Virus record (IMG/VR): IMGVR_UViG_3300025697_000021
Coordinates: 1 to 64,000 of that record
Reading direction: 5' to 3' (one strand)
From: a virus
DNA length: 64,000 nt
The notes under the pieces were generated by a model that saw only the letters and a list, made by a program, of their open reading frames with translations, was not told the DNA's origin and did no database searches. This document shows positions 21,530 to 29,876 of the stretch, one piece after another; within the stretch, counting starts at the first letter, position 1; the number at the start of each line of letters is the position of its first letter. The position numbers and the translations under genes are program-made.

Positions 21530-22741
21530 TTACATATACATTTTCTTGAAGGTTGCTGGTAGCGCCTCGATCTCATCGACCTTGACTCTGTATTCCATAC
21601 CCTTCGATTTGATTATGAGCGTAGCATTGTCAGGATTAACCTCTACAATATTGCCGCGCATTTGGTCTTTCTTAGGTCCACCAAACTTAACGCCATCACC
21701 CGCCTCCATAGGAGTTCGAGTACCTGGATACATTTGCTCAATAACCTCTTCAAGGACTTCTTCCATATCCATGGGAGGTGCAGATACTTCTAGCTCCACA
21801 TCTTTACCCATCATATCCTCTTCTTGACCTTCTTCTCCTATCATCATTTGCGCCCTACGCCCTCTATTATTGCCATAGGGGTTAAGAGCAATACTTTTAT
21901 TGATAAGATGAGGTTCCCAAGCGTCTCTACTAGCTGTAGATACGTGATTAAGAATATAGTTTCTTAGAAGATAGATCCAAGGACGGGGGAACGTATCCAA
22001 GCCATCCTTCTCAGCTGCTTCAATATCTTCCAGTACCGCTGCAAATCCTGCAGGGACAGCTGAAGTACCGATAGCTGCTTCTTTAATCTTAGTTGTATAG
22101 TCCTGAGCATTATCTCGAGGAAGGGGCCCTGTGAAGTCTCTAAGACCTACAGCAAGCGCCTTCTCTTGTGGATTCAAAGGTGCGTCGTACATCCCTCTAA
22201 GCTCTGGGACCTCATAAGAGGTGACTCGGTCAAGAACTTTATCCAAAGCGTCCTGAGATACCGTGTAGAGCCGTCCTTCGATTACCATCATTGAAGGTGG
22301 AAGTGCTTCTCCACGAATAACCTTAACAGGAATAGTAGCTTCTTTACGAACACCCGATTTAGAAACCAAATGAACGTTGAATAGGACTAGACCTTCAAGA
22401 ATGTCAGTCTGACTATCACGCGCATATTTAACGTCTCTAACGTTGTTGTAAGATACTTTGGGAAAAATTGGAAGTACGAATTGGGAAAGTGTGTCTTGAA
22501 GGGCTTTAGATGCCTCAAATACCATTCCTCTCATAGAAGTAACTTCTCTTGTCTCTTGAGGAGCGCCTCGCATAGAGAAAATGTCATTCAGAGATCCGCC
22601 ATCTATTGACTCTTGATCCTCTTGCAGTCCGTGTGCTGGGTATGCTTGAGCGTCTCTTCGTGCCTTCATCTTATGGTAGCCCTTAAGAAGTGGATGATCA
22701 GACACAACCTTATTTTTCATTAAATCATCAAATGTAGCCAT
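21530..22741 (-). CDS. Large hypothetical protein, late-type
   Basis: 403 residues. Starts TAATG on the previous stop. N-terminal helical part, a central beta-rich domain (DILEGLVLFNVHLVSKSGV, ATIPVKVIRGEALPP), an acidic Met-rich segment (EEGQEEDMMGKDVELEV) and a C-terminal small beta domain (MRGNIVEVNPDNATLIIKS). No homology recognised. The size and linker style fit a virion or head-assembly protein, but this is inference from context. Confidence 0.6.
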   Translation of the reverse strand: MATFDDLMKNKVVSDHPLLKGYHKMKARRDAQAYPAHGLQEDQESIDGGSLNDIFSMRGAPQETREVTSMRGMVFEASKALQDTLSQFVLPIFPKVSYNNVRDVKYARDSQTDILEGLVLFNVHLVSKSGVRKEATIPVKVIRGEALPPSMMVIEGRLYTVSQDALDKVLDRVTSYEVPELRGMYDAPLNPQEKALAVGLRDFTGPLPRDNAQDYTTKIKEAAIGTSAVPAGFAAVLEDIEAAEKDGLDTFPRPWIYLLRNYILNHVSTASRDAWEPHLINKSIALNPYGNNRGRRAQMMIGEEGQEEDMMGKDVELEVSAPPMDMEEVLEEVIEQMYPGTRTPMEAGDGVKFGGPKKDQMRGNIVEVNPDNATLIIKSKGMEYRVKVDEIEALPATFKKMYM

Positions 22742-23106
22742 TATAAAGTCCGTTTCCTAGCGCTATTACGATTATTCTGCATAATCGCCTCGCGTTTTTT
22801 CTTCTCTGCCTTCTTTGTGGCATTCTTAGTTCGCTCAACTTTTAAGAGACCTTTAATCTCTGTTATATCGATACCGGCGCGTCCCACGGGAGCGTCTACT
22901 ACCGTTATGGCAGAAGCAAGCATAGTAATTTCATAGAATACGCCGTTAGGAGCTTGGAGTTGAGTCTCTAAACAAGCACCCTTGGAGGATAACTCCAGAA
23001 TACACACCCAAAACTCAGACATAGTAGCATAAGGAACTAGCACATTATGTATGTGCCCTCCTGAAGTGTGTACTCGATATGTGTAATGTCTAACTACTTT
23101 AGTCAT
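22741..23106 (-). CDS. Basic hypothetical protein, 121 aa
   Basis: A beta-rich first part (RHYTYRVHTSGGHIHNVLVP) and a very basic C-terminus (RTKNATKKAEKKKREA, NSARKRTL), suggesting nucleic-acid contact. Coupled to the 21530 gene by TAATG. Not recognised. Confidence 0.6.
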   Translation of the reverse strand: MTKVVRHYTYRVHTSGGHIHNVLVPYATMSEFWVCILELSSKGACLETQLQAPNGVFYEITMLASAITVVDAPVGRAGIDITEIKGLLKVERTKNATKKAEKKKREAIMQNNRNSARKRTL

Positions 23107-23112
23107 TTATCC

Positions 23113-23763
23113 TCACAGACTATCCGCAATAGAGGATAGAAGATGAACTAGATTAGGAGAGCTTTCATATCTATCACGAGTTTTATGCTGTACTCCTGAT
23201 ACTACTCTGTGGGACTCCTCCTCTACTTCAATAACATCCTTCTCAGATACTGCAAACAAAGCTACACGATCCCCAACTCTTACTTTATTGAGAGCACAAA
23301 ACCCACCATTTACCTCAAGTAGTCCAGTACAATCAGGGCAAGACCAAACATCGCTTGATCCAACCTTAGTGTTTTCCTGTACTCTACATACCATATCGTC
23401 CTGTAGGAAAATAAGGTCCAATTCAAAAGGAACTGACCCTTGATGAATACGAACCGTCTGGTAGGGTACGTACGGGAAGTACATACCCCTATGTTGCTCA
23501 AGAGAGTCTACGCCCTGCAGACCCTGAATCTTTAACTCCATAGTATCTGCGATACTACAAGCAACCTTAATTTCCTTCTCGACCCATAGAGCACTAACTC
23601 TTAGAACGGGAGAAGTATCTAGGCGATCACTAGGAATGCCCGCTACTTTCTCACCTCTCCATGCACGTTCCATACAATGGTCATACAAGTAAATAGAGTC
23701 TTCATGCAGAAGACCAAAGTCTTCTGCATGTTTGTCTGAGTTGGTTGCTTTAACTAGTTTCAT
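23113..23763 (-). CDS. Protein with DUF192 domain
   Basis: 216 residues. The part from about residue 76 follows the DUF192 pattern: MELKIQGLQGVDSLEQHRGM, then a strand where the family has FWMKNT, PFELDLIFLQDDMV (family: PLDIVFLD), and a closing LEVNGGF...VRVGDRV. DUF192 proteins are small beta-barrel domains of unknown role, found in bacteria and some phages. An inserted CPDC pair is unusual for the family. Ends next to the acidic 23770 gene in the late-type block. Confidence 0.6.
   Translation of the reverse strand: MKLVKATNSDKHAEDFGLLHEDSIYLYDHCMERAWRGEKVAGIPSDRLDTSPVLRVSALWVEKEIKVACSIADTMELKIQGLQGVDSLEQHRGMYFPYVPYQTVRIHQGSVPFELDLIFLQDDMVCRVQENTKVGSSDVWSCPDCTGLLEVNGGFCALNKVRVGDRVALFAVSEKDVIEVEEESHRVVSGVQHKTRDRYESSPNLVHLLSSIADSL
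23703..23730. repeat. Intragenic hairpin, 12-bp stem
   Basis: Perfect 12-bp stem, 4-base loop, near the start of the DUF192 gene. Confidence 0.88.
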
Positions 23764-23769
23764 TGGGAA

Positions 23770-24228
23770 TTACTCCTTTTTAGCCCTCTTAAAGGAAGAG
23801 AATCCCCTTTTACCTTTTTTACCCATTGAGGGAAGTACTGGTGCAGGAGCCTCTTCAATAATTTCGACTTCTTCCAATTCTACTTCGATTGGTTCATCTT
23901 CTATTAAAATAGACTCTTCTATTACTTCTTCTATCTCTACATCAGCTATTACGACTACGTGAGTCTCCCATACAACTTTAATCATGCCTCTACGCACGAA
24001 TGTTTTAAAGTCTGCACATTCCCTAATGGCATCTGGAGACAATCCGGATGCCGCAACCAAGTCAATCTTCTTTTGACTATCAATACGAATATTGATAGAG
24101 GCTGCTTTGATCGCTCGTTTGGCCTTATGCTTAGAAAGAACTATGAGTTCCTCCTCATTTATCTTGGGAGTAAGGTTTAAACTAACTGCCGTAACTGTTG
24201 GGTTAACAACCCATAATGATTCTTTCAT
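23770..24228 (-). CDS. Hypothetical protein with acidic region
   Basis: 152 residues. Residues 30-90 are mixed alpha/beta with KHKAKRAIKAASINIRIDSQ; residues 95-130 are extremely rich in Glu and Ile (VEIEEVIEESILIEDEPIEV); the end is basic (GKKGKRGFSSFKRAKKE). Acidic arm plus basic tip could mimic DNA or bind a basic partner. Not recognised. Confidence 0.55.
   Translation of the reverse strand: MKESLWVVNPTVTAVSLNLTPKINEEELIVLSKHKAKRAIKAASINIRIDSQKKIDLVAASGLSPDAIRECADFKTFVRRGMIKVVWETHVVVIADVEIEEVIEESILIEDEPIEVELEEVEIIEEAPAPVLPSMGKKGKRGFSSFKRAKKE
24077..24098. repeat. Intragenic hairpin, 9-bp stem
   Basis: Perfect 9-bp stem with CGAA-like 4-base loop, in the 23770 gene. Confidence 0.7.
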
Positions 24229-24238
24229 AAATTATCTC

Positions 24239-26572
24239 CTATTTAAATAGAGTATTAAAGCCTTTGTCCTTAGTTAGACCAAACAGCGTACGAGCTTCAT
24301 TGATAGGCATTCCAACTTCGGTTAGAAGTCGTTGCACTAGCATTTGAGCCTTGAGTGCTGGAACTTGGTCAGCAGTAGATGCTTTAACTTCTTGTTCCAT
24401 AATCTCGTTGTACACGCTAAGAGCAGTAGCCTCGGGGCTTGAGTCAGCTTCGGCAAACTCACCGCCTGGGGCGGGAGGTGCGTTAGGATCTGCTGGGGGA
24501 GCATTTGGGTCCGCAGGTGGATTTGGAACTCCTACTGGACCAGCTGGGGCCGGTGCTGCGGGAGCAGGAGCGGGCATTGCGGGTGCTGCTTGTGCTTCTC
24601 TAGTCAACATGGCAAACGCTTTATCAATTGAAGCTATAGGTGCTTTCCCCTCGTCCATCGATACCGGTGCTGGACCTGGAGCTGGGGCTGCAGGAAGAGT
24701 GTTAGGAGATCCTTTTGGATCTGCACCAGGGCCCAGTGGATCTACCGGAGGTTTAATGGGAGCTGCCGGGGCTGCTCCAGTCTCAGAAACGCCTGCACCA
24801 GGCTTACGTAGTTTAACCTGCATGATCTTGGTTTTATCTTCATCAGACATTGCTTGAACATCTTGATCAGTCCATCCTAGAGCCTTCAAACCTTCGTCGC
24901 CTGCGCCGGGTGCCGGTGCAGCAGGTTTAGGACCTTCTGCCGGTACGGGAGCGCCGGGGGCGGGAGCACCAGGGGCCGGTGCGGGAGCAGCGGGGCCTGG
25001 GTCAGGGCTTGAAGTTGGGGGTGTTGGGATTGCACCACCGGGACCATTTTGCATTTGGGCTTTTACAGTTTGTTGATTAGCTGGTTTAGGGGCTTCTTGA
25101 ACTGCAGGCTCAAACTTATCATCTACGGAGCGATCTGCTTGAACATTCTCTTTCTTAGCAGGAGCATCCTTCTTATCTTTTTTAGAGTCATTATCCTTGA
25201 CTAGGTCTCTACCATAATCTTTATAGTAATCAATCCAATAGGACTTGGCAGCTTCATCAACGGCTAGCTTATCAGTAGACATAGAACCGATACCCGTATC
25301 TACTGGAGTCTCAGCTAGGCCACCTGGAAGAGCGGGAACGTCTTGACCAGGACCAGCAGCGTTAGGGCGAGAACTTGCCCAATCATAACTATCCTCCTGC
25401 CCAAGAGATCTTGTCAAATGATAAAGGTCCTCTGCAGACTCAGCATCCATATCACGAGTATATGTACCATCTTGGCCCCAGTTCTCTTTAATGCGAGTAG
25501 CTGCAGAACCTAGACCGGCATTTTCTTTCATTTGCTGAATATAGGCAGTAATTTGGTGTGAACCATAATCCTGAGCTAGTTGAGCAATCACTTCCAGTTG
25601 AACGCCTCTTGAAAGGAGGTCATCGACGCTGTCCATATTCTCAGTACTGACCGCTTCTTTAATGTATTCAACTAGAGAAATGTCTTGACCTGATTTGCCA
25701 TGGATAGCTTCTTTAATTCGAGCTTCCATGTCGTGGCCCTCTTCCTCCTCGAGGTTCTCATCATACGGATCTTCTTCTTCCAATAGGGCGTCTTCCTGGG
25801 CCAACAGATGACGAGCATTCCATCTCTCAGTATCGCCAATATCTCTCAAGAGATTGGCTGAAGGAGAGGCGGCCACCATTTCTCTATAAGTAGCTTCTCG
25901 TTTAGGCTCTGCATAAGTATCCACAATACCGGCATTATGAAAATCATCTACTGGGGTGACTTGCTCTCCAACTACGGGTAGCTCACCGGATACTCCAGCA
26001 TAAGGAGAATTATCTTCAGAATCTTCAGAAGGTACGCTTATTGTAGAATCGTTCTGTGCTTGCTTCTCAGACTGAGTCGTTTGTTGTTCGTCACCCCAAT
26101 TAACTGAATTACCACCTGAGTCTGGCCCCAAGTTAGTATCCGGAAGTGTCATATCTGCACTATTTTCTGGAAGTTTAACTACTGAAGGATCAACCCAAGG
26201 TTTATCGCTTGTAGTATCAGTTCCCAAACCGGGTTCTGAAGTAGCACCTTGCGGAACAGGTTGCTTATTCACTTTAGGATCTGACCACGGCTTATCGCTT
26301 GTACTATCATCTTCCAGAGGGCCTGATCCTGAGGGAATAGCCTCAAAAGTTACTGGAGAAGGGGTCTTATCCGGCATTCCACCAGCTTCCTTCATGAAAT
26401 CAGCAATAGCCATTTCCAAATAACAGATGTCATTAGCGGTTTTAGCTCCATTAGGAGAAGAGATCTCAATATCATCATTCTCATCAATACGAGCTACCCA
26501 ACCCTTGATCTTAACAGTTTCACAGTTAAGGAGGGCTTCTTTTACTTCACTTGCATTCTTATAGGTCTTCAT
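24239..26572 (-). CDS. Large Pro/Ala-rich protein, probable virion or assembly protein
   Basis: 777 residues from ATG 26572, seven bases after AGGAGG. Order: a small N-terminal beta domain (TVKIKGWVARIDENDDIEIS), a disordered region with two copies of TSDKPW-x-DP, a helical middle, the segment KLAVDEAAKSYWIDYYKDYG (shared with 27847-28650), about 180 residues of Pro/Ala/Gly linker (PAPAPGAPAPGAPVP), and a helical C-terminus ending FGLTKDKGFNTLFK. This modular, linker-rich plan is typical of structural or scaffold proteins. Function unproven. Confidence 0.65.
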   Translation of the reverse strand: MKTYKNASEVKEALLNCETVKIKGWVARIDENDDIEISSPNGAKTANDICYLEMAIADFMKEAGGMPDKTPSPVTFEAIPSGSGPLEDDSTSDKPWSDPKVNKQPVPQGATSEPGLGTDTTSDKPWVDPSVVKLPENSADMTLPDTNLGPDSGGNSVNWGDEQQTTQSEKQAQNDSTISVPSEDSEDNSPYAGVSGELPVVGEQVTPVDDFHNAGIVDTYAEPKREATYREMVAASPSANLLRDIGDTERWNARHLLAQEDALLEEEDPYDENLEEEEGHDMEARIKEAIHGKSGQDISLVEYIKEAVSTENMDSVDDLLSRGVQLEVIAQLAQDYGSHQITAYIQQMKENAGLGSAATRIKENWGQDGTYTRDMDAESAEDLYHLTRSLGQEDSYDWASSRPNAAGPGQDVPALPGGLAETPVDTGIGSMSTDKLAVDEAAKSYWIDYYKDYGRDLVKDNDSKKDKKDAPAKKENVQADRSVDDKFEPAVQEAPKPANQQTVKAQMQNGPGGAIPTPPTSSPDPGPAAPAPAPGAPAPGAPVPAEGPKPAAPAPGAGDEGLKALGWTDQDVQAMSDEDKTKIMQVKLRKPGAGVSETGAAPAAPIKPPVDPLGPGADPKGSPNTLPAAPAPGPAPVSMDEGKAPIASIDKAFAMLTREAQAAPAMPAPAPAAPAPAGPVGVPNPPADPNAPPADPNAPPAPGGEFAEADSSPEATALSVYNEIMEQEVKASTADQVPALKAQMLVQRLLTEVGMPINEARTLFGLTKDKGFNTLFK

Positions 26573-26585
26573 AGTCAATCCTCCT

Positions 26586-27269
26586 CTACCAGCTGCCGTC
26601 TTCGTCTGCATTAATTAACATCTCTGCAGTTTTATGGGCTTCTGGTTCACCATTGATCAATGCTAGAATAAAGTTGCGTGACTTCTTCTGGAAAGGATTT
26701 CCCCCCGCAAGTCCAGCTTCTTTAATATAGTAATCATAATCTTCTTGAGTTCTAATTTGGCTTGCAACATGCACAAGGTCTTCAACCGGAAGCATGAAAT
26801 ACCCATTAGAGCTAATATCTTCAATTAGGTTAGATGCTGCGGATTTAGGATAGTTCCTGTTGTAGTGGTCCTTAACCTTTAGCATATCAGATACCGTCAG
26901 GTTGGCTGTACGATCCCGTTTCCACAACTTCTCTAGATGAGTTGTCAGGATACGAACTCCTAGGTCTCTAGGGGCGTGCTTAGCTGCGCTCTTGGCTTGC
27001 TGATAAGCCTCAAACACTGAAGAAACGGGAAGACTTCCATCTACTCTATCCACTTCCTTCTCAAGCTCTTCAGCAACTACCTTTCGCATCCAATCAATAT
27101 GGCGCTCGTTAAGCTCTTTACCATTTTCATAAGCAGCTTCTTTTTGAAGGTCTTCTTCTTTTAGCTCAGTAACCACGCCTGCGAACTTACTAGCTAGTCG
27201 AGAGTAGTCAACAGTGGCTTGTTTTTCTCCAGTTAGGTCTTCGAGATGTTGATATACGTTTTTACTCAT
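26586..27269 (-). CDS. Hypothetical helical protein, 227 aa
   Basis: ATG 27269 follows GGGAG; the 5' leader is about 35 bases and contains a small inverted repeat. All-helical, with RHIDWMRKVVAEELEKEVDR and HYNRNYPKSAASNLIED, and the ending AEMLINADEDGSW. First gene of the long 27269 to 20305 operon. Not recognised. Confidence 0.6.
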   Translation of the reverse strand: MSKNVYQHLEDLTGEKQATVDYSRLASKFAGVVTELKEEDLQKEAAYENGKELNERHIDWMRKVVAEELEKEVDRVDGSLPVSSVFEAYQQAKSAAKHAPRDLGVRILTTHLEKLWKRDRTANLTVSDMLKVKDHYNRNYPKSAASNLIEDISSNGYFMLPVEDLVHVASQIRTQEDYDYYIKEAGLAGGNPFQKKSRNFILALINGEPEAHKTAEMLINADEDGSW

Positions 27270-27310
27270 TATAAATTCTCCCAAGATAGAAATCTATCAT
27301 CAATATAGTT

Positions 27311-27319
27311 ATAATAGCA
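27311..27319 (-). promoter_or_regulatory. Possible extended -10 promoter
   Basis: TGC followed by TATTAT (27311-27316), about 40 bases before ATG 27269, with no good -35. It would drive the 27269 to 20305 genes. Confidence 0.4.
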
Positions 27320-27344
27320 TACTGTCCTTTGGTTTTCGTAAACC

Positions 27345-27647
27345 TCAACTAGTTTTTTGAATATCTAGAAGTTTTCGTAATATATATGTTTTTCCACAAT
27401 CCCGGCATTCAACTAACAATGGAGACGTGCCAAACACAGTAGACATAATGGCATTACAACACTCTGATAGCAAATCAGAGCAATCTTCGCCCTCGGGACA
27501 ATCCTCTTCCTGAGGATGCCCCTGGGCTCTATTTGTAACATTGGTTAGTAACTTAAAAAACTTTTCCGCTTCCGGGTCTCTTGAAGTATTAGCCTTTGCT
27601 GCATCAACTATGGCTTGCATTTGTTCTTTTAATTCGGTAGGGTCCAT
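27345..27647 (-). CDS. Small protein with CxxC zinc site
   Basis: 100 residues from ATG 27647; a longer frame to 27710 exists but is less likely. N-terminal helix (ELKEQMQAIVDAAKA), a Cys/Glu-rich loop (EEDCPEGEDCSDLLSECC) and a C-terminal CRDCGKTY ribbon. No ribosome binding site, but TATATT lies at -12 to -7, so it may be read from a leaderless mRNA. Function unknown. Confidence 0.55.
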   Translation of the reverse strand: MDPTELKEQMQAIVDAAKANTSRDPEAEKFFKLLTNVTNRAQGHPQEEDCPEGEDCSDLLSECCNAIMSTVFGTSPLLVECRDCGKTYILRKLLDIQKTS

Positions 27648-27653
27648 GCTGTT

Positions 27654-27659
27654 AATATA
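27654..27659 (-). promoter_or_regulatory. -10 box abutting a start codon (leaderless)
   Basis: TATATT at -12 to -7 from ATG 27647; no -35 consensus and no Shine-Dalgarno. Confidence 0.4.
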
Positions 27660-27661
27660 GA

Positions 27662-27862
27662 CTATAGGGGCTCTAAATTGGTTTCTGTAATCTTCTGTAG
27701 ATAGCCCCAAGCATCATCTGTCTGATTAGCATCAAGAAGCTGCTCGAGTACTTGAGTCTGCTCTGGAGAGGCTTTTTCATAGAAAGCCATCATCTCTTCA
27801 AATCCCAAATTACCGGGATAGGAAGCAGCCTCTTTAATAAATTGGATTACTCTACTTTTTTT
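27662..27862 (-). CDS. -1 frame extension of the 27847 gene
   Basis: A 66-codon frame with clear coding character (VIQFIKEAASYPGNLGFEEM, then EQLLDANQTDDAWGYLQK). It has no start codon near its beginning: a TAA in this frame lies right at the start of the A9 run (27856-27864), so the only entry is through that run. It is in -1 frame to the 27847-28650 gene, which stops nine bases after the run. Best explained as the second half of a protein made by -1 slippage on A9. A short internal start (ATG about 27800) is the alternative. Confidence 0.6.
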   Translation of the reverse strand, partial: KKSRVIQFIKEAASYPGNLGFEEMMAFYEKASPEQTQVLEQLLDANQTDDAWGYLQKITETNLEPL

Positions 27863-28650
27863 TTAGAATTAGATGGGGAGATCTTCTTAGGAATGTCTTT
27901 AGTCAGTGCTTTACCGTAGCCAGCCTCTGAGAAATAGTTCTGCCAGTAGGCTGCCGCGACGGCGTCTACGCCACATTTAGTCAGCCAGTCACAGGCAACA
28001 TCAGCTCTGATTCTTTTTTTAACTTCCTTCACAAGCTGCTCACCATATTCTCCATAATAAGCAGTCCAATAATCTGCAGCAACGCTATCTACAGCTAGCT
28101 TACAAAGACCCTGCCTAGCCTCTTCAAACAGACTTGCTACTTTTTGAGCAGGCGCACCATACTCATTAACAGCAGACTCTTCGTTACCAGATCGAATTTC
28201 CTCTACAATTGCCTTAACGGCAGATTTACCCATGATGTCCATGTCGTCTAGTAGGTCCGCTGCAGCAATAAAAGGCACATTCAAGTACTTAGACGCTTGA
28301 CGAGTCTTCATACCATGTACAACAAACTCTCTAATCTCTGCTACTGTATCAAAGCCATATTCATCATTAAGTTCAGTCCAAGTCTTAACTAGGGGCGGGA
28401 TGTCTCCAGCTGCTTTTAGTTGAGTTGCTGTTACCTCAAATCTAGCACAGATAGACTTAGGGATCTCCATTTTAGGGTGATCTAGCTCGTCTACCACACC
28501 GGCACCGAATAGGCCCCAGGCACTAGCTGACACTACTCGAGCGTACTCGTTAGCATCGAATTCTTCTCGTTCTGCAACAGTTCTATTGACGATTACGTTA
28601 CCGTGCTCATCCTTTTCCGCGTTCCATAGGTGATGTGATTGTTTTTTCAT
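27847..28650 (-). CDS. Helical protein with YW-repeat, frameshift donor
   Basis: 267 residues from ATG 28650 (GGAG six bases upstream). Helical throughout. Two copies of a motif occur near residues 190-250: ADYWTAYYGEYGEQLVKE and AAYWQNYFSEAGYGKALTKD; the first is also present in the 24239 protein. The end PKKISPSNSKKKVE is coded over a run of nine A, after which -1 slippage would add 66 residues. Probably a virion-associated protein by context; function unknown. Confidence 0.65.
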   Translation of the reverse strand: MKKQSHHLWNAEKDEHGNVIVNRTVAEREEFDANEYARVVSASAWGLFGAGVVDELDHPKMEIPKSICARFEVTATQLKAAGDIPPLVKTWTELNDEYGFDTVAEIREFVVHGMKTRQASKYLNVPFIAAADLLDDMDIMGKSAVKAIVEEIRSGNEESAVNEYGAPAQKVASLFEEARQGLCKLAVDSVAADYWTAYYGEYGEQLVKEVKKRIRADVACDWLTKCGVDAVAAAYWQNYFSEAGYGKALTKDIPKKISPSNSKKKVE

Positions 28651-28668
28651 TATATTCTCCATCGTAGC

Positions 28669-29247
28669 TTAAATCGTAAAAGGTTCTTTATTCCCTGCAA
28701 ACATCGTGGAAGCTAGTGCGTCCATTGGATCAGCTCCCTCGCTTACCAGTTTAGCAACCGCTTGGGATTGATTGGCAGATGAAGCCTGATCAGCTACGCG
28801 TAGCGCCGTGTTAAAATCTACTTGACCTTGCAGGTCACCATGGCCCACAACAGCCCAGAAGACATCATTGTAAGGCTCTCCGTATTGAGCTATCTTATCG
28901 CTTACGAGATCGGCAAGAGCTGCTGCTTGTGCTTCTCCATCAGGTCCCTGAGGAAGGAACATCGCTAGATTGTCCTGTATCTGTATTTGTCTGTCCGGAA
29001 GTTGCTCTGCAGGGCTACCGTTATTAGTTTGTGCCCATTCGGGAAGTTCTCTATCCGTTGGTACGCTATCTACCGCGTTCTGGATAAGGTAGTCCCTGTT
29101 ACGCTCCCCTTGTGATAGGGGAACCCCATTTTCGTCAGTCTCTACAAGATCTATGTCATCTACATGCATCTCTTCTTCTTGAGCAGTCTTGGTGTTGGCT
29201 TTGATATGCAGGAATGCCTCTAGTGAGAAGCCTTTTTTCATCAACAT
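28669..29247 (-). CDS. Hypothetical protein, 192 aa
   Basis: Two possible starts (29247 or 29241), both with only a weak ribosome site. N-terminal 50 residues are acidic, the centre Gln/Ala-rich (QIQDNLAMFLPQGPDGEA) and the end helical (DQASSANQSQAVAKLVSEG). In the late-type block; not recognised. Confidence 0.55.
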   Translation of the reverse strand: MLMKKGFSLEAFLHIKANTKTAQEEEMHVDDIDLVETDENGVPLSQGERNRDYLIQNAVDSVPTDRELPEWAQTNNGSPAEQLPDRQIQIQDNLAMFLPQGPDGEAQAAALADLVSDKIAQYGEPYNDVFWAVVGHGDLQGQVDFNTALRVADQASSANQSQAVAKLVSEGADPMDALASTMFAGNKEPFTI

Positions 29248-29248
29248 G

Positions 29249-29599
29249 CTAGTTACCTAACTCTTCCCAATTCCAAGGCCTACCTTCAGGATCTGCTTCT
29301 TGGGGAGACTCAGCGTTAATTTCATCCCAATTCCAAGGCCTACCTTCAGGATCTGCTTCTTGGGGAGACTCAGCGTTAGCTGCTTCAGTACTAAGAGCCC
29401 TACTTAATACGTCCCATCTAATTCCTTGCGCATCCTCTACCGAGCTAACTAAACCAGACTCCATAAGGAGTTGATAGATAGCCGCCTCCGGCCCACTCAA
29501 ACTCTCTGCAGTCATTTGAGCTTTTTTAGTAGCAGGACCCCTCTTGTTTGCAGAAGCAATCCGCTTAAGAGCGCTATTCGATAAACTAAGTTTTGACAT
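29249..29599 (-). CDS. Protein with a duplicated 20-aa C-terminal motif
   Basis: 116 residues. After a basic N-terminus and a helix, the C-terminus contains two tandem copies of INAESPQEADPEGRPWNWDE (the second ends EE). The DNA is repeated exactly over 54 bases with a 60-base period, so the duplication is recent. AGGAG precedes ATG 29599, inside the previous gene. The Trp-rich motif could be a short docking peptide. Function unknown. Confidence 0.6.
   Translation of the reverse strand: MSKLSLSNSALKRIASANKRGPATKKAQMTAESLSGPEAAIYQLLMESGLVSSVEDAQGIRWDVLSRALSTEAANAESPQEADPEGRPWNWDEINAESPQEADPEGRPWNWEELGN
29265..29378. repeat. Tandem 60-bp repeat, two copies
   Basis: 29265-29318 and 29325-29378 are identical, period 60 bases (20 codons), inside 29249-29599. 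Confidence 0.92.
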
Positions 29600-29600
29600 G

Positions 29601-29843
29601 TTATTCTCCTAATTCCCCTGTTTTCTCATTAATCCAGCTCTGGAGGAGCTTAACGATCCCTGTTAGCTTCCAATCCATAGTTTTAATGGCAACCTCCGAA
29701 AGACCCGCAAGTGCTCCCTCAACTAAGTGGCGGAACATAGCGAACTCTAATGGATTAGCGTAAGAACGCTTACTAATTCGACTAAAGTCAAATCCGGCTG
29801 CCTCAACTACACCCTTTAGAAATTTTTCTTCTTCTCGTTGCAT
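29601..29843 (-). CDS. Hypothetical helical protein, 80 aa
   Basis: Helical with EEEKFLKGVVEAAGF and a central hydrophobic part (FAMFRHLVEGALAGLSEVAI). No ribosome binding site: TATAAT ends six bases before ATG 29843, so its mRNA should be leaderless. First gene of the 29843-29599-29247-28650 group. Not recognised. Confidence 0.6.
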   Translation of the reverse strand: MQREEEKFLKGVVEAAGFDFSRISKRSYANPLEFAMFRHLVEGALAGLSEVAIKTMDWKLTGIVKLLQSWINEKTGELGE

Positions 29844-29849
29844 ATCTCT

Positions 29850-29855
29850 ATTATA
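29850..29855 (-). promoter_or_regulatory. -10 box abutting a start codon (leaderless)
   Basis: Perfect TATAAT at -12 to -7 from ATG 29843, without a TTGACA-like -35. Confidence 0.55.
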
Positions 29856-29876
29856 AATGAAAGAAAATAGATTCCT

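Noticed and set aside
24351-24857. Plus-strand Gly/Ala-rich frame of 168 codons
   Set aside because: Shadow of the Pro/Ala linker of the 24239-26572 gene.
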